Shown here piece by piece: positions 1 through 8,107 of a DNA stretch of 64,000 nt (its first letter is position 1; every line of letters begins with the position of its first letter). Position numbers and translations under genes: made by a program. The notes beneath the pieces are model-generated. The model searched no databases, was not told where the DNA came from, and saw nothing but the letters and a program-made list of their open reading frames with translations. The DNA comes from Olleya namhaensis (lineage in GTDB: Bacteria > Bacteroidota > Bacteroidia > Flavobacteriales > Flavobacteriaceae), in contig NZ_FORM01000010.1 in the NCBI RefSeq assembly GCF_900114005.1, positions 35,454 to 99,453 on the forward strand. The letters run 5' to 3'.

Positions 1-60
1 ATAATTAGTTTTGTATACTATTTATTGAGTTTATTGTTTTATTGGTGTTATAAAATACCC

Positions 61-90
61 TATATTTGGTAAACCAGATTGGTAAACCAA
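61..90 (+). promoter_or_regulatory. Promoter -7 box with overlapping tandem operator, alginate lyase unit
   Basis: TATATTTG at 61-68 matches the Bacteroidota -7 consensus TAnnTTTG. It overlaps two copies of the palindrome TTGGTAAACCA at 66-76 and 79-89, whose starts are 13 bp apart. The same arrangement occurs at 7925-7953 and 10976-11005. A -33 element is less clear here (ATTG at 41-44, spacer 16). Overlap of operator and -7 box suggests repression by occlusion. The GntR/FadR-type regulator at 17681 is the obvious candidate binder; that link is inferred. Confidence 0.72.
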
Positions 91-100
91 TTACTATATT

Positions 101-1030
101 ATGAAGAAATTACAGATTCATTTGTTGTTAATGTTAGTTTTTTGCGCTTGTAGCAGTGATGAGCAATCAGTGTCTACTGATACGATGTCGCAGCCGACAT
201 TAGTTAATGATAATGAGCCTGAAGATACTGATTCAGACGTCGATGCTACAACCTATGCAGACATCAATTTTACTAACTGGAAAGTAACCTTACCTATAGA
301 TGAAAACAATAATGGGAGTCCGGATGAATACCAACCGTCTCAATTAGTCAATTTTGGATACCAAACTTTAGCACCTGTAATGCCTTATATGTATGATGAC
401 GAATCTGATGCGTCATTAATGTTTTATACATTTCCAGATATTTCAACATCAAATAGCTCTTTTTCAAGAACCGAATTAAGAGAGCTTATTAATCCTGATA
501 GTTCTAGTGATAATTGGACGTTGCTGGAAGGAGGAGAAATGGTAGGGCGTTTAAAAGTCACGTCTGTATCAGAAAACACACAATCTAGTGATGATTATCA
601 TAAAGTAATAGTCATGCAAATTCATGGTGTTATTTCTCCGGAAGATATGAGTGTTCATGGTTTTTCATCCAATAATGGCCCGCCTTTAATTAAAATTTAT
701 TGGAAAGATGGTTATGTTTGGTCCCATAAAAAATCACTAATAGATGAAGCCACTTCTGGTGATGATTTGTTAGAAACATCAAATAATACGTGGGCAGATA
801 TTAAAGTAAATTTAGGTTACGTGGGTAATGATGCTTTTGATTTTAGAATTACAGCAAGTGATGCTAAAATTGTGGTTCAATTAAATACAAATACACCTCA
901 TATCTATGAAGATATTAGTTTAGACAAATGGCCTTATCAAAACTACTTTAAAGCAGGTAATTATTTAACAACTACAGATGCAGATGCATTTTCTTATGTT
1001 AAATACTACAATTTAAATGTCACACATTAA
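101..1030 (+). CDS. PL7 family alginate lyase, lipoprotein
   Basis: Polysaccharide lyase family 7 enzyme that should cleave alginate by beta-elimination, probably tethered at the cell surface. The three PL7 signature blocks are present: SRTELRE (residues 122-128; Arg123, Glu125, Arg127), QIH (173-175; Gln and His of the active site) and YFKAGNY (282-288). Residues 1-17 are a lipoprotein signal ending in Cys17, followed by an acidic Ser/Asp/Glu-rich linker of about 35 residues. At 309 residues it is a single catalytic domain. The core closely resembles the PL7 at 16628, so the two are probably paralogues. It lies 33 bp after the -7 box and is followed by a terminator, so it may be transcribed alone. 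Endo or exo action and M/G preference cannot be read from sequence. Confidence 0.93.
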   Translation: MKKLQIHLLLMLVFCACSSDEQSVSTDTMSQPTLVNDNEPEDTDSDVDATTYADINFTNWKVTLPIDENNNGSPDEYQPSQLVNFGYQTLAPVMPYMYDDESDASLMFYTFPDISTSNSSFSRTELRELINPDSSSDNWTLLEGGEMVGRLKVTSVSENTQSSDDYHKVIVMQIHGVISPEDMSVHGFSSNNGPPLIKIYWKDGYVWSHKKSLIDEATSGDDLLETSNNTWADIKVNLGYVGNDAFDFRITASDAKIVVQLNTNTPHIYEDISLDKWPYQNYFKAGNYLTTTDADAFSYVKYYNLNVTH

Positions 1031-1043
1031 GCTATAAAAATTT

Positions 1044-1072
1044 AAGGCCTTTTAATACAAAAGGCTTTTTTG
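1044..1072 (+). terminator. Intrinsic terminator after first PL7 lyase
   Basis: Stem GCCTTTT (1047-1053) pairs with AAAAGGC (1059-1065) across a 5-nt loop and is followed by a run of T. It lies 14 bp after the PL7 stop codon and 38 bp before the PL6 gene, so it may reduce read-through into the downstream lyases. Confidence 0.7.
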
Positions 1073-1109
1073 TATTAAAAATAAATAACAACGCATTAAT
1101 TATTCTTTT

Positions 1110-3416
1110 ATGAAAAAAATAGTATCCATTGTAATCTTATCCCTGTTACTAGTTGCTTGTGGTAAAACAGAAATTGCTAGTTTAAACACCGTCTCTAATA
1201 TAGAAGAGCTAAACACAGCTATAAAAGATGCTAAGCCAGGAGATAATATTGTTTTAGCAAACGGAACATACAAAGATTTTGAGATTAAGTTTACAGGAGA
1301 AGGAACAGAGGATAAGCCTATAACGCTAAAAGCTGAAACTGCTGGAAAAGTGTTTATAGAAGGAGAATCTAGTTTAGAAATTAGTGGAGATTATTTAGAG
1401 GTTAGTGGTTTGTTTTTTAGAAACGGACATTCTCCTAAAACCAATGTAATCGCATTTAGAACAAGTGCGAAGGACGTTGCAAATTACAGTAAAGTTACAA
1501 ATTGTGTGATTTTAGATTTTAATAACTTAGAGCGCGATCAAGACAACCTTTGGGTGCAGTTTTATGGAAAACATAACGAGTTAAGTAATTGTTATATCGC
1601 TGGAAAAACAAATGGTGGTCCAACGGTTAGAGTAGATTTAAAAGGAAATCAAAGTATAAGAAACTTTCATAAAATTGTAAATAACCACTTCGGACCAAGA
1701 CCACGTAAAGGTGGTGCTAGAGGAGAAACTATTCAATTAGGAAGTAGTTTTACATCTATGAGCCCAAGTAATACGACTATTGCTAACAACTTATTTGAAG
1801 AGTGTAATGGTGAAGTCGAAATTATTTCTAGTAAAACTAATTTCAATATTATTAAAAATAATGTGTTTTATAAAAGTGAAGGGTCTGTAGTTACACGTCA
1901 CGGAAACTACGTTACTGTTGATGGTAATTATTTTATTGGAGATGGTGTAAACGACCAATATGGTGGTATTAGAATTATTAACACAGGACATTGGGTAATA
2001 AACAACTTGTTTTACAAAATCAAAGGGAAAAACTTTAGAAGTCCAATTGCTATAATGAATGGAATTCCAAAATCACCATTAAACAGATACAACCAAGTTA
2101 CAGATGTTGTAGTTGCTTACAATACGTTTGTAGATTCAGATTCGCCTTGGCAATTTGGAGTTGGTACTAATATCGCGCAAGCAGATGTATTGCCAAAGTC
2201 AGAAATTAGATCTGCAAGACCGTTAAGAACAGAGGTTGTAAATAATGTAATTTATAATTCTGTTGGTGATGCAAACCCAATTATAGAGCATGATAAAGCG
2301 GATGGTGTTACTTTTAAAAGTAATATTATTTACAATAACGGCGTTAAAATTGAAAACAGTCATGGTTTAATTTCTAAAGAATTAACGTTAACAGATATCG
2401 GTACAGATCTTTCTGTTCCAACGTCTGGATATGATGATGTAGAAATTTATAATGGTTTTGATTTTAAAACAATAACGGAAGATTTATTAGGAAATTCAAG
2501 AAGTAAATCAAATCAAATTGGAGCAATAGTAAATTCAGGAAGTGTTAATTTAGACCTTTTGGATAAATCAAAATATGGTACGGATTGGTATTCAAATGTA
2601 GTTGGCGCTAAAGATCCTACGACATATACGGTGGCTAATACTTCAGAATTAGTAGCCAAACTTAAAGCTGCAGAAAGTGGTGATATTATAGCTTTAACTG
2701 ATGGTGTTTTTAATATTTCAGAATCTTTAGTTGTTGACAAAACAATCACAATTCAATCTAAAGGAAATTCTGAAATTATATTTGAAGGAGCAGCTAATAC
2801 ACCAGCATTCTCTTTAAATCCTTACGGAAAATTAACTCTAAAAAACATCAAATTAAAAGGTAATGGTTCTAATTATGCGTTTGCTAGTTTAAAAGAAAAC
2901 ATGTCTAATCATTTTGGTTTAGAAGTTGTGGATTCTGAAATCAGCAATTTTAATTATGCTTTAAGGGTTTATAAGCAAGCCTATTCTGAAGAAATCACTT
3001 TCAAAAACACAGCTATTTCAAACTGTGAAAATGGTATCGAATTATCTGAAGAAACCAACGACAGAGGAGATTACAATACAGAGTATTTAACTATTAATAA
3101 CTGTAATTTTGATAATGTAAAACAAAATGTTGTCGATTATTATAGAGGTGGTTATGACGAGTCTACCATTGGAGGGAATCTTTTAATCACAAATAGCACT
3201 TTTACTAATTGTGGTGCAAAAGAGAAAAACAAAAGATTACTAAACCATAACGGAATTGTAAATGTGAACATTAACAATAACACATTTAAAAACAATAATG
3301 TAAAGTTTGTTTCTATTCTTTGGGGGGCAAAAAATAATGTAGAATCAGAAAACACAGTAACTAATTCAGGACAGATTAAGACTGAAGAAAATTTAGTTAT
3401 GACATTAATGTATTAA
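1110..3416 (+). CDS. PL6 family alginate lyase (chondroitinase-B type), lipoprotein
   Basis: Two-domain parallel beta-helix lyase of polysaccharide lyase family 6; characterised members act on polyM, polyMG or polyG alginate. Lipoprotein signal with Cys17 (LVACGK). The first beta-helix covers about residues 30-400 and starts with the family block around GDNIVLANGTY. The expected catalytic pair is visible: Lys242 in SSKTNF and Arg263 in VTRHG, 21 residues apart, as in the characterised enzyme AlyGC (Lys220/Arg241). From about residue 505 a second helical domain starts with TVANTSELVAKLKAAESG. The length of 768 residues fits the two-domain subfamily. The next gene begins 26 bp downstream. Confidence 0.92.
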   Translation: MKKIVSIVILSLLLVACGKTEIASLNTVSNIEELNTAIKDAKPGDNIVLANGTYKDFEIKFTGEGTEDKPITLKAETAGKVFIEGESSLEISGDYLEVSGLFFRNGHSPKTNVIAFRTSAKDVANYSKVTNCVILDFNNLERDQDNLWVQFYGKHNELSNCYIAGKTNGGPTVRVDLKGNQSIRNFHKIVNNHFGPRPRKGGARGETIQLGSSFTSMSPSNTTIANNLFEECNGEVEIISSKTNFNIIKNNVFYKSEGSVVTRHGNYVTVDGNYFIGDGVNDQYGGIRIINTGHWVINNLFYKIKGKNFRSPIAIMNGIPKSPLNRYNQVTDVVVAYNTFVDSDSPWQFGVGTNIAQADVLPKSEIRSARPLRTEVVNNVIYNSVGDANPIIEHDKADGVTFKSNIIYNNGVKIENSHGLISKELTLTDIGTDLSVPTSGYDDVEIYNGFDFKTITEDLLGNSRSKSNQIGAIVNSGSVNLDLLDKSKYGTDWYSNVVGAKDPTTYTVANTSELVAKLKAAESGDIIALTDGVFNISESLVVDKTITIQSKGNSEIIFEGAANTPAFSLNPYGKLTLKNIKLKGNGSNYAFASLKENMSNHFGLEVVDSEISNFNYALRVYKQAYSEEITFKNTAISNCENGIELSEETNDRGDYNTEYLTINNCNFDNVKQNVVDYYRGGYDESTIGGNLLITNSTFTNCGAKEKNKRLLNHNGIVNVNINNNTFKNNNVKFVSILWGAKNNVESENTVTNSGQIKTEENLVMTLMY

Positions 3417-3442
3417 TTCAATCACTTTAAATTTATTATTAG

Positions 3443-4462
3443 ATGAAGAAATCGCTATACACCTTCGTTATACTTTTAACGCTTATATCTTGTAAAGACG
3501 AAGCAAAAAAGACAGAAACAAAAGCTCAAGTTGAAACTGATGCACCAGTAAAATATCCAAGTGACGTTATTCCATTTATGGACCAGTGGAAAATCCTTTT
3601 AGGTGACGGAACCTATCAAGATAACTTAGTAGGCTTCCAGAAAGACGATTTTTTTTATGTGGAAAACGATGGTAAAACGGATTGGGTAGTGTATAAAACA
3701 CCAAATTCTGGTATTACATCAAGAACATCTAGTAATACTAGAACAGAGTTAGGTGAAAAAAAACATTGGATTCCTGAAGAAGGAGGTAAACTAACTGGAA
3801 CATTAAAAGTGCAGCATGTGTCTACAACAGGGCATGCTAATGTTGCATCGTCTTACTCGGTAGTTGTTGGGCAAATTCATAGCGACGAAGGTCATGAGAA
3901 TGAACCCTTAAAAATCTTTTATAAAAAATTCCCGGGTCATACAAAAGGCTCTGTGTTTTGGAATTACGAAATCAATACGGAAGGTGATAACTCTGGAAGA
4001 TTTGATTACTCAACGCCAGTTTGGGGTTATGATTTTTCAGTTAAAGGATCTGATGAAACAACTAGTCCGGCAGAACCAAAAGATGGTATTGCTTTAGGTG
4101 AAGAGTTTAGCTACGAAGTAAATGTGCATAAAGGTATTATGTATCTAACGTTTACAAGTAAAGGGCACGAAACTATAAAATTTACAAAAAGCTTAATTAA
4201 ATCAGAATTTGCAACCAAAGCGCAAATTCCGCAACAAATTATTGATGTATATGCATCAAGAAGAGCGGTTGGCGTGGAACGAGAAATTGCTTATGCTGGC
4301 GAGATCAACTATTTTAAACAAGGCGCTTATAATCAGGCAAACGGAAAATCTACAAAGTCTGAAACTTATGGTGGAGACATTGTAAAACAGTACGCAAACG
4401 GAAGTTATGCTGAGGTTTGGTTTAAAGAAGCAACAGTAGGCGCATCTACAGAGCCTAAATAG
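3443..4462 (+). CDS. PL7 family alginate lyase, divergent, lipoprotein
   Basis: Third lyase in a row. Lipoprotein signal with Cys17 (LISCKDE), then a Lys/Glu-rich linker. PL7 signatures: NTRTELGE (Arg100, Glu102), VGQIHS (Gln144, His146) and NYFKQGAY (289-296). The block reads RTELG rather than the RTELR/RSELR of the two other PL7 enzymes here, and an insertion of about 40 residues follows the QIH strand. It is therefore from a different PL7 subgroup and probably has a different substrate preference or cleavage mode (inference). It is 26 bp behind the PL6 gene, probably co-transcribed, and followed by a 178-bp gap with a REP-like repeat. Confidence 0.9.
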   Translation: MKKSLYTFVILLTLISCKDEAKKTETKAQVETDAPVKYPSDVIPFMDQWKILLGDGTYQDNLVGFQKDDFFYVENDGKTDWVVYKTPNSGITSRTSSNTRTELGEKKHWIPEEGGKLTGTLKVQHVSTTGHANVASSYSVVVGQIHSDEGHENEPLKIFYKKFPGHTKGSVFWNYEINTEGDNSGRFDYSTPVWGYDFSVKGSDETTSPAEPKDGIALGEEFSYEVNVHKGIMYLTFTSKGHETIKFTKSLIKSEFATKAQIPQQIIDVYASRRAVGVEREIAYAGEINYFKQGAYNQANGKSTKSETYGGDIVKQYANGSYAEVWFKEATVGASTEPK

Positions 4463-4490
4463 AAACTGCATTGCACAATTTAGCATAATA

Positions 4491-4530
4491 AATGTCTGGT
4501 TGGGTGCGGTTGAAGCAGCACTTTTTGAAT
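4491..4530 (+). repeat. REP-like intergenic repeat, copy 1
   Basis: The stretch aaatgtc...gggtgcggttgaag closely resembles 10395-10425 (aaatgtc...gagtgcagttgaag). Both copies sit just after a lyase stop codon and before a metabolic gene. The form recalls the short dispersed GTCA...GTCGA repeats of Flavobacteriia, here partly degraded. Confidence 0.5.
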
Positions 4531-4640
4531 CGCAAATGTGGTAATAAAATATTGACATGTCTATAATGGTAAATTAGTCGGACAATGCAGAGTTTGTAAA
4601 GGTGTTACATCTGAAAATTAAAAACAATAAGTATAAGCAG

Positions 4641-6524
4641 ATGAAAAAAGTTATATTCATAATGGGAGTCTCGGGGTGTGGAAAAAGCACAGTCGGGAAA
4701 TTATTGGCTCAAGAATTAGATATTCCTTTTTTTGATGGAGACGATTTTCATCCAGAAGCTAACATAAAAAAAATGTCTAACGGACAACCTTTAAATGATG
4801 ATGATAGACAAGGTTGGTTAGAAACACTAAATGATTTAGCTAAAAAGCAATTAACTGAAAATAGCTGCGTAATTGTATGTTCTGCTTTAAAGCAGAAATA
4901 CAGAGATACTTTAAGTTTACATATTAAAACCGAAACAAAATGGGTGTATTTGTCAGGGTCTTTTGATCAGATATTTGAAAGATTAAATAGTCGTGATAAC
5001 CATTTTATGCCATCAGAGTTATTAAAGTCACAGTTTGATACATTGGAAGAACCAAAAGATGCTTTAAGAGTGGATATTGGCTTGACTCCAGAAAACATTA
5101 TAAAAACGATAAAACACGAATTAATGAATACTTCGGAATTTGGATTATTTGGTTTAGGTGTCATGGGTAAAAGCCTATGCCGAAATTTAGCTAACAACGG
5201 ATTTAAAATAGCAATGTTTAATAGGCATGTTGATGGTGTTGAAGTTGATGTAGCTAAAAATTTTAAAACTAACTATCCGGAATTATCTGAAGCATCTGCT
5301 TTTGATGATATTTCTGCTTTTGTAGCATCTTTACAAACACCTAGAAAAATAATGTTGATGGTGAATGCAGGAAAAACAATAGACTTTGTTATTGAAGATT
5401 TGTTACCTCATTTATCAAAAAACGATATTTTAATTGATGGCGGAAATTCTAATTATTTAAAAACGAAAGAACGTTGTGATTATTTAAAAACGAAAGGCAT
5501 TCATTTTATTGGTACCGGAGTTTCAGGAGGCGAAGAAGGGGCTTTAAAAGGACCATCGATAATGCCAAGTGGCGATTTAGATGCATACAATAATGTGAAG
5601 CCTTTTCTAGAAAAAATTTCGGCAAAGGATAAAAATAATTTGCCCTGTTGCACGTATGTTGGGCCGGAAGGTAGTGGTCATTTTATAAAAATGGTGCACA
5701 ATGGTGTGGAGTATGTAGAAATGCAATTATTAGCAGAGGTTGTTACCATTTTAGAAGCATCTGGTCAAAATTTAGATCAGATAGCGGATGTTTTAGACAC
5801 TTGGAAAGCCACTGCAGATAGCTATTTGTTAGAAATCACTATAGATATTCTTAGAAAAAAAGAAGGCAACGAATGGTTAGTAAAAAAGATATTAGATAAA
5901 GCAGGTAATAAAGGTACAGGAAACTGGACAACTATAGCTTCCGCGGAACTTGGTGTACCAAGTACATTAATTGCTTCAGCTTTATTTGCTAGATATACGT
6001 CGTTTTATAAAGACGAACGTATTCAGTTAAATAATAATTTTAAAACTGAAACTACTTCAGATTTAAATCTGTCTACAACCGAAATTTTAGAAGCATATCA
6101 ATTTGCTAGGATTATAAATCATTACCAGGGATTTAAGCTAATTAATGAAGCTTCAAATAAATTCTCATGGGATTTAAATTTAAGTGAAATTGCTAGAATC
6201 TGGACAAATGGTTGCATTATTAGATCAACGCTAATGGAAACATTAGTTGAGGTCTTTAAAGAAACAACAAACATTTTAACCAATCCAGAAGTTATTACTT
6301 CAATAAAAAAGTACAAGGCTTCTGCTAAAAAAGTGGTTTCGCAATGTGTACTAAATGATGTTACGGCATCTTGTTTATGTGAATCTATTCAATTTTTAAA
6401 CGGAATAACTACTGTAAATTCTTCAGCAAATATAATCCAAGCACAGCGCGATTATTTTGGAGCGCATACTTACAAAAGAATTGATGATGATGGAGTCAAG
6501 AGCCATCATACCAATTGGAATTAA
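4641..6524 (+). CDS. Gluconokinase / 6-phosphogluconate dehydrogenase fusion
   Basis: A single 627-residue protein joins two consecutive enzymes. Residues 1-160 are a gluconate kinase: P-loop GVSGCGKST with Lys15, then FDGDDFHPEANIKKM and CSALKQKYRD, as in GntK. From about residue 163 it is decarboxylating 6-phosphogluconate dehydrogenase: Rossmann motif GLFGLGVMG, DGGNSNY, GTGVSGGEEGALKGPS, the catalytic block GHFIKMVHNGVEY (Lys and Glu) and the C-terminal RDYFGAHTYKR. The product would turn gluconate into ribulose 5-phosphate. I chose ATG 4641 because the in-frame GTG at 4602 adds only a basic non-homologous stretch. The gene is not needed for the standard DEH-KDG-KDPG route, so its place inside an alginate locus is unusual. 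The next gene starts 37 bp on. Confidence 0.93.
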   Translation: MKKVIFIMGVSGCGKSTVGKLLAQELDIPFFDGDDFHPEANIKKMSNGQPLNDDDRQGWLETLNDLAKKQLTENSCVIVCSALKQKYRDTLSLHIKTETKWVYLSGSFDQIFERLNSRDNHFMPSELLKSQFDTLEEPKDALRVDIGLTPENIIKTIKHELMNTSEFGLFGLGVMGKSLCRNLANNGFKIAMFNRHVDGVEVDVAKNFKTNYPELSEASAFDDISAFVASLQTPRKIMLMVNAGKTIDFVIEDLLPHLSKNDILIDGGNSNYLKTKERCDYLKTKGIHFIGTGVSGGEEGALKGPSIMPSGDLDAYNNVKPFLEKISAKDKNNLPCCTYVGPEGSGHFIKMVHNGVEYVEMQLLAEVVTILEASGQNLDQIADVLDTWKATADSYLLEITIDILRKKEGNEWLVKKILDKAGNKGTGNWTTIASAELGVPSTLIASALFARYTSFYKDERIQLNNNFKTETTSDLNLSTTEILEAYQFARIINHYQGFKLINEASNKFSWDLNLSEIARIWTNGCIIRSTLMETLVEVFKETTNILTNPEVITSIKKYKASAKKVVSQCVLNDVTASCLCESIQFLNGITTVNSSANIIQAQRDYFGAHTYKRIDDDGVKSHHTNWN

Positions 6525-6561
6525 AAAACAAACTAACCAACCCTTAAACTAACTACATATT

Positions 6562-7836
6562 ATGGATGCAACAACGCCAAATAAATCACTAATCAAAAAA
6601 ATCATAGCACTAGTATTGGGCTTTGGTCCTGGAATTTTTGCAATAGGTTACACTATTGGAACAGGTAGTGTTACCTCTATGATTGTTGCGGGAAGTAAGT
6701 TTAATATGCAATTACTTTGGGTGTTATTATTAAGTTGCTTGTTTTCGGGTATTTTAATGTTTGCATATGGTAATTATGCTTTGTTAACAGGCGAAACTGC
6801 ACTTTACGGATTTAAAAAACATTTTAAATATGGTAAAATATTAGCAATTCTAATTATTGTAGGTATTACGTTTGGGCAATGGAACTCCTTAATGGGGATC
6901 TTGGGAATTTCTTCTAATATTATTTTTGAAATTTTATCCGTAAACTTTGAAGGCTTGGCTGCTTATAAATATGAAACCGTTTTAATTACAGCTATAGTGA
7001 TTATCGTTACTTTTTACCTATTAATGTTAGTTGGTAAGTATACCTTCTTTGAAAAAATACTTGTGATTTTTGTAACCTTAATGGGGTTATCTTTTGTGTT
7101 ATCTTTATGCTTTGTACAGCCGCTTCCATTGGATGTTGTAAAAGGGTTAATACCTACAATACCAGATGTTGTTGGTGGTAAAATGTTGGTTGCTGCTTTT
7201 GTTGGTACAACTATGGCTTCGGCTACATTTTTATCGCGCCCTCTTTTTGTGAAAGGTAAAGGATGGACAATTAAAAATTTAGATCAACAAAAAAAGGATG
7301 CTATTACTGCTGCAATTTTAATTTTTATAATTAGTGGTGTGATAATGGCTGTTGCTGCAGGTGCTTTGTTTTATCAAGGTAGAGAAGTAACACATGTCTT
7401 AGATATGGCAAATACTTTAGAGCCAGTTGCTGGTAAATGGGCTGTGACAATCTTCTTTTTTGGGGCTTTAAGTGCAGGTTTATCTTCTATTTTTCCATGT
7501 TTGTTAATTGCACCATTATTAGTTGCAGATTATCAGTCTGGAGAATTAGATACCAATTCTCGTCAGTTTAGAATAATTACTGCTGTAGCATGTTTGGTAG
7601 CTTTAATAGGTCCAGCTTTTGGAGCTAATCCTATTGAGATTCAAATACTGTCTCAAGTCTTTAATGTGTTTGTATTACCTCTAGTAATTATTGGAATTAT
7701 AATGATGGTAAACAACAAAAAAATTATGAAGTCTTACAAGACAAGTCTTTTTGTAAACATTGGTTTGTTTGCGGCTTTACTTTTTTCTTTAGTGATTTCT
7801 TATAACGGTATTGTTGCACTAACAGAGTACTTTTAA
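6562..7836 (+). CDS. Nramp-fold transporter lacking the metal-binding motifs
   Basis: Integral membrane protein with about 11 hydrophobic segments and overall Nramp/MntH likeness: it starts with LGFGPGIFAIGYTIGTGSV and ends in a series of helices of the APC/LeuT type. In metal-transporting Nramps helix 1 carries DPGN and helix 6 carries MPH, which together bind the ion. Here helix 1 reads TIGTGSVT and helix 6 reads GTTMASATFL, so neither motif is present. It is therefore unlikely to be an ordinary Mn2+/Fe2+ carrier. Its position directly behind the gluconokinase/6PGDH fusion suggests an organic acid, possibly gluconate or a sugar acid, as substrate (inference). Automatic pipelines would probably call it a divalent metal transporter. 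Confidence 0.75.
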   Translation: MDATTPNKSLIKKIIALVLGFGPGIFAIGYTIGTGSVTSMIVAGSKFNMQLLWVLLLSCLFSGILMFAYGNYALLTGETALYGFKKHFKYGKILAILIIVGITFGQWNSLMGILGISSNIIFEILSVNFEGLAAYKYETVLITAIVIIVTFYLLMLVGKYTFFEKILVIFVTLMGLSFVLSLCFVQPLPLDVVKGLIPTIPDVVGGKMLVAAFVGTTMASATFLSRPLFVKGKGWTIKNLDQQKKDAITAAILIFIISGVIMAVAAGALFYQGREVTHVLDMANTLEPVAGKWAVTIFFFGALSAGLSSIFPCLLIAPLLVADYQSGELDTNSRQFRIITAVACLVALIGPAFGANPIEIQILSQVFNVFVLPLVIIGIIMMVNNKKIMKSYKTSLFVNIGLFAALLFSLVISYNGIVALTEYF

Positions 7837-7901
7837 GATAACCAGTCTTTTGGGTTATTATCAAAATAGTATAGATTAGAGTTAAATGTGAATATGTTTT
7901 T

Positions 7902-7953
7902 TTTGGTTAACAGTAAAAACCTCGTATATTGGTAAACCAATTTGGTAAACCAA
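7902..7953 (+). promoter_or_regulatory. Promoter with tandem operator upstream of the PL17 gene
   Basis: TTTG at 7902-7905 and TATATTGG at 7925-7932 are separated by 19 bp, fitting the Bacteroidota -33/-7 promoter. Two TTGGTAAACCAA palindromes at 7929-7940 and 7942-7953 overlap the -7 box, again with a 13-bp period. The distance to the PL17 start at 8108 implies an untranslated leader of roughly 170 nt in which I see no clear structured element. Confidence 0.75.
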
Positions 7954-8107
7954 TTTTAATTAGTGATGTGATTTATCATAATAACTAAGTTAAAACACAA
8001 GGGTTTCTCTAGAATGATGTTAAGAGTATTTACAATTATAATTTTAATGACATTGCTTTAAGCTAAGTCAACAATTAATAAATAGGAATTATTACTTATA
8101 ACTAATT

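Noticed and set aside
4602..4640. Upstream GTG start for the gluconokinase/6PGDH fusion
   Set aside because: The added 13 residues are not homologous, and gluconokinases begin directly before the P-loop strand.
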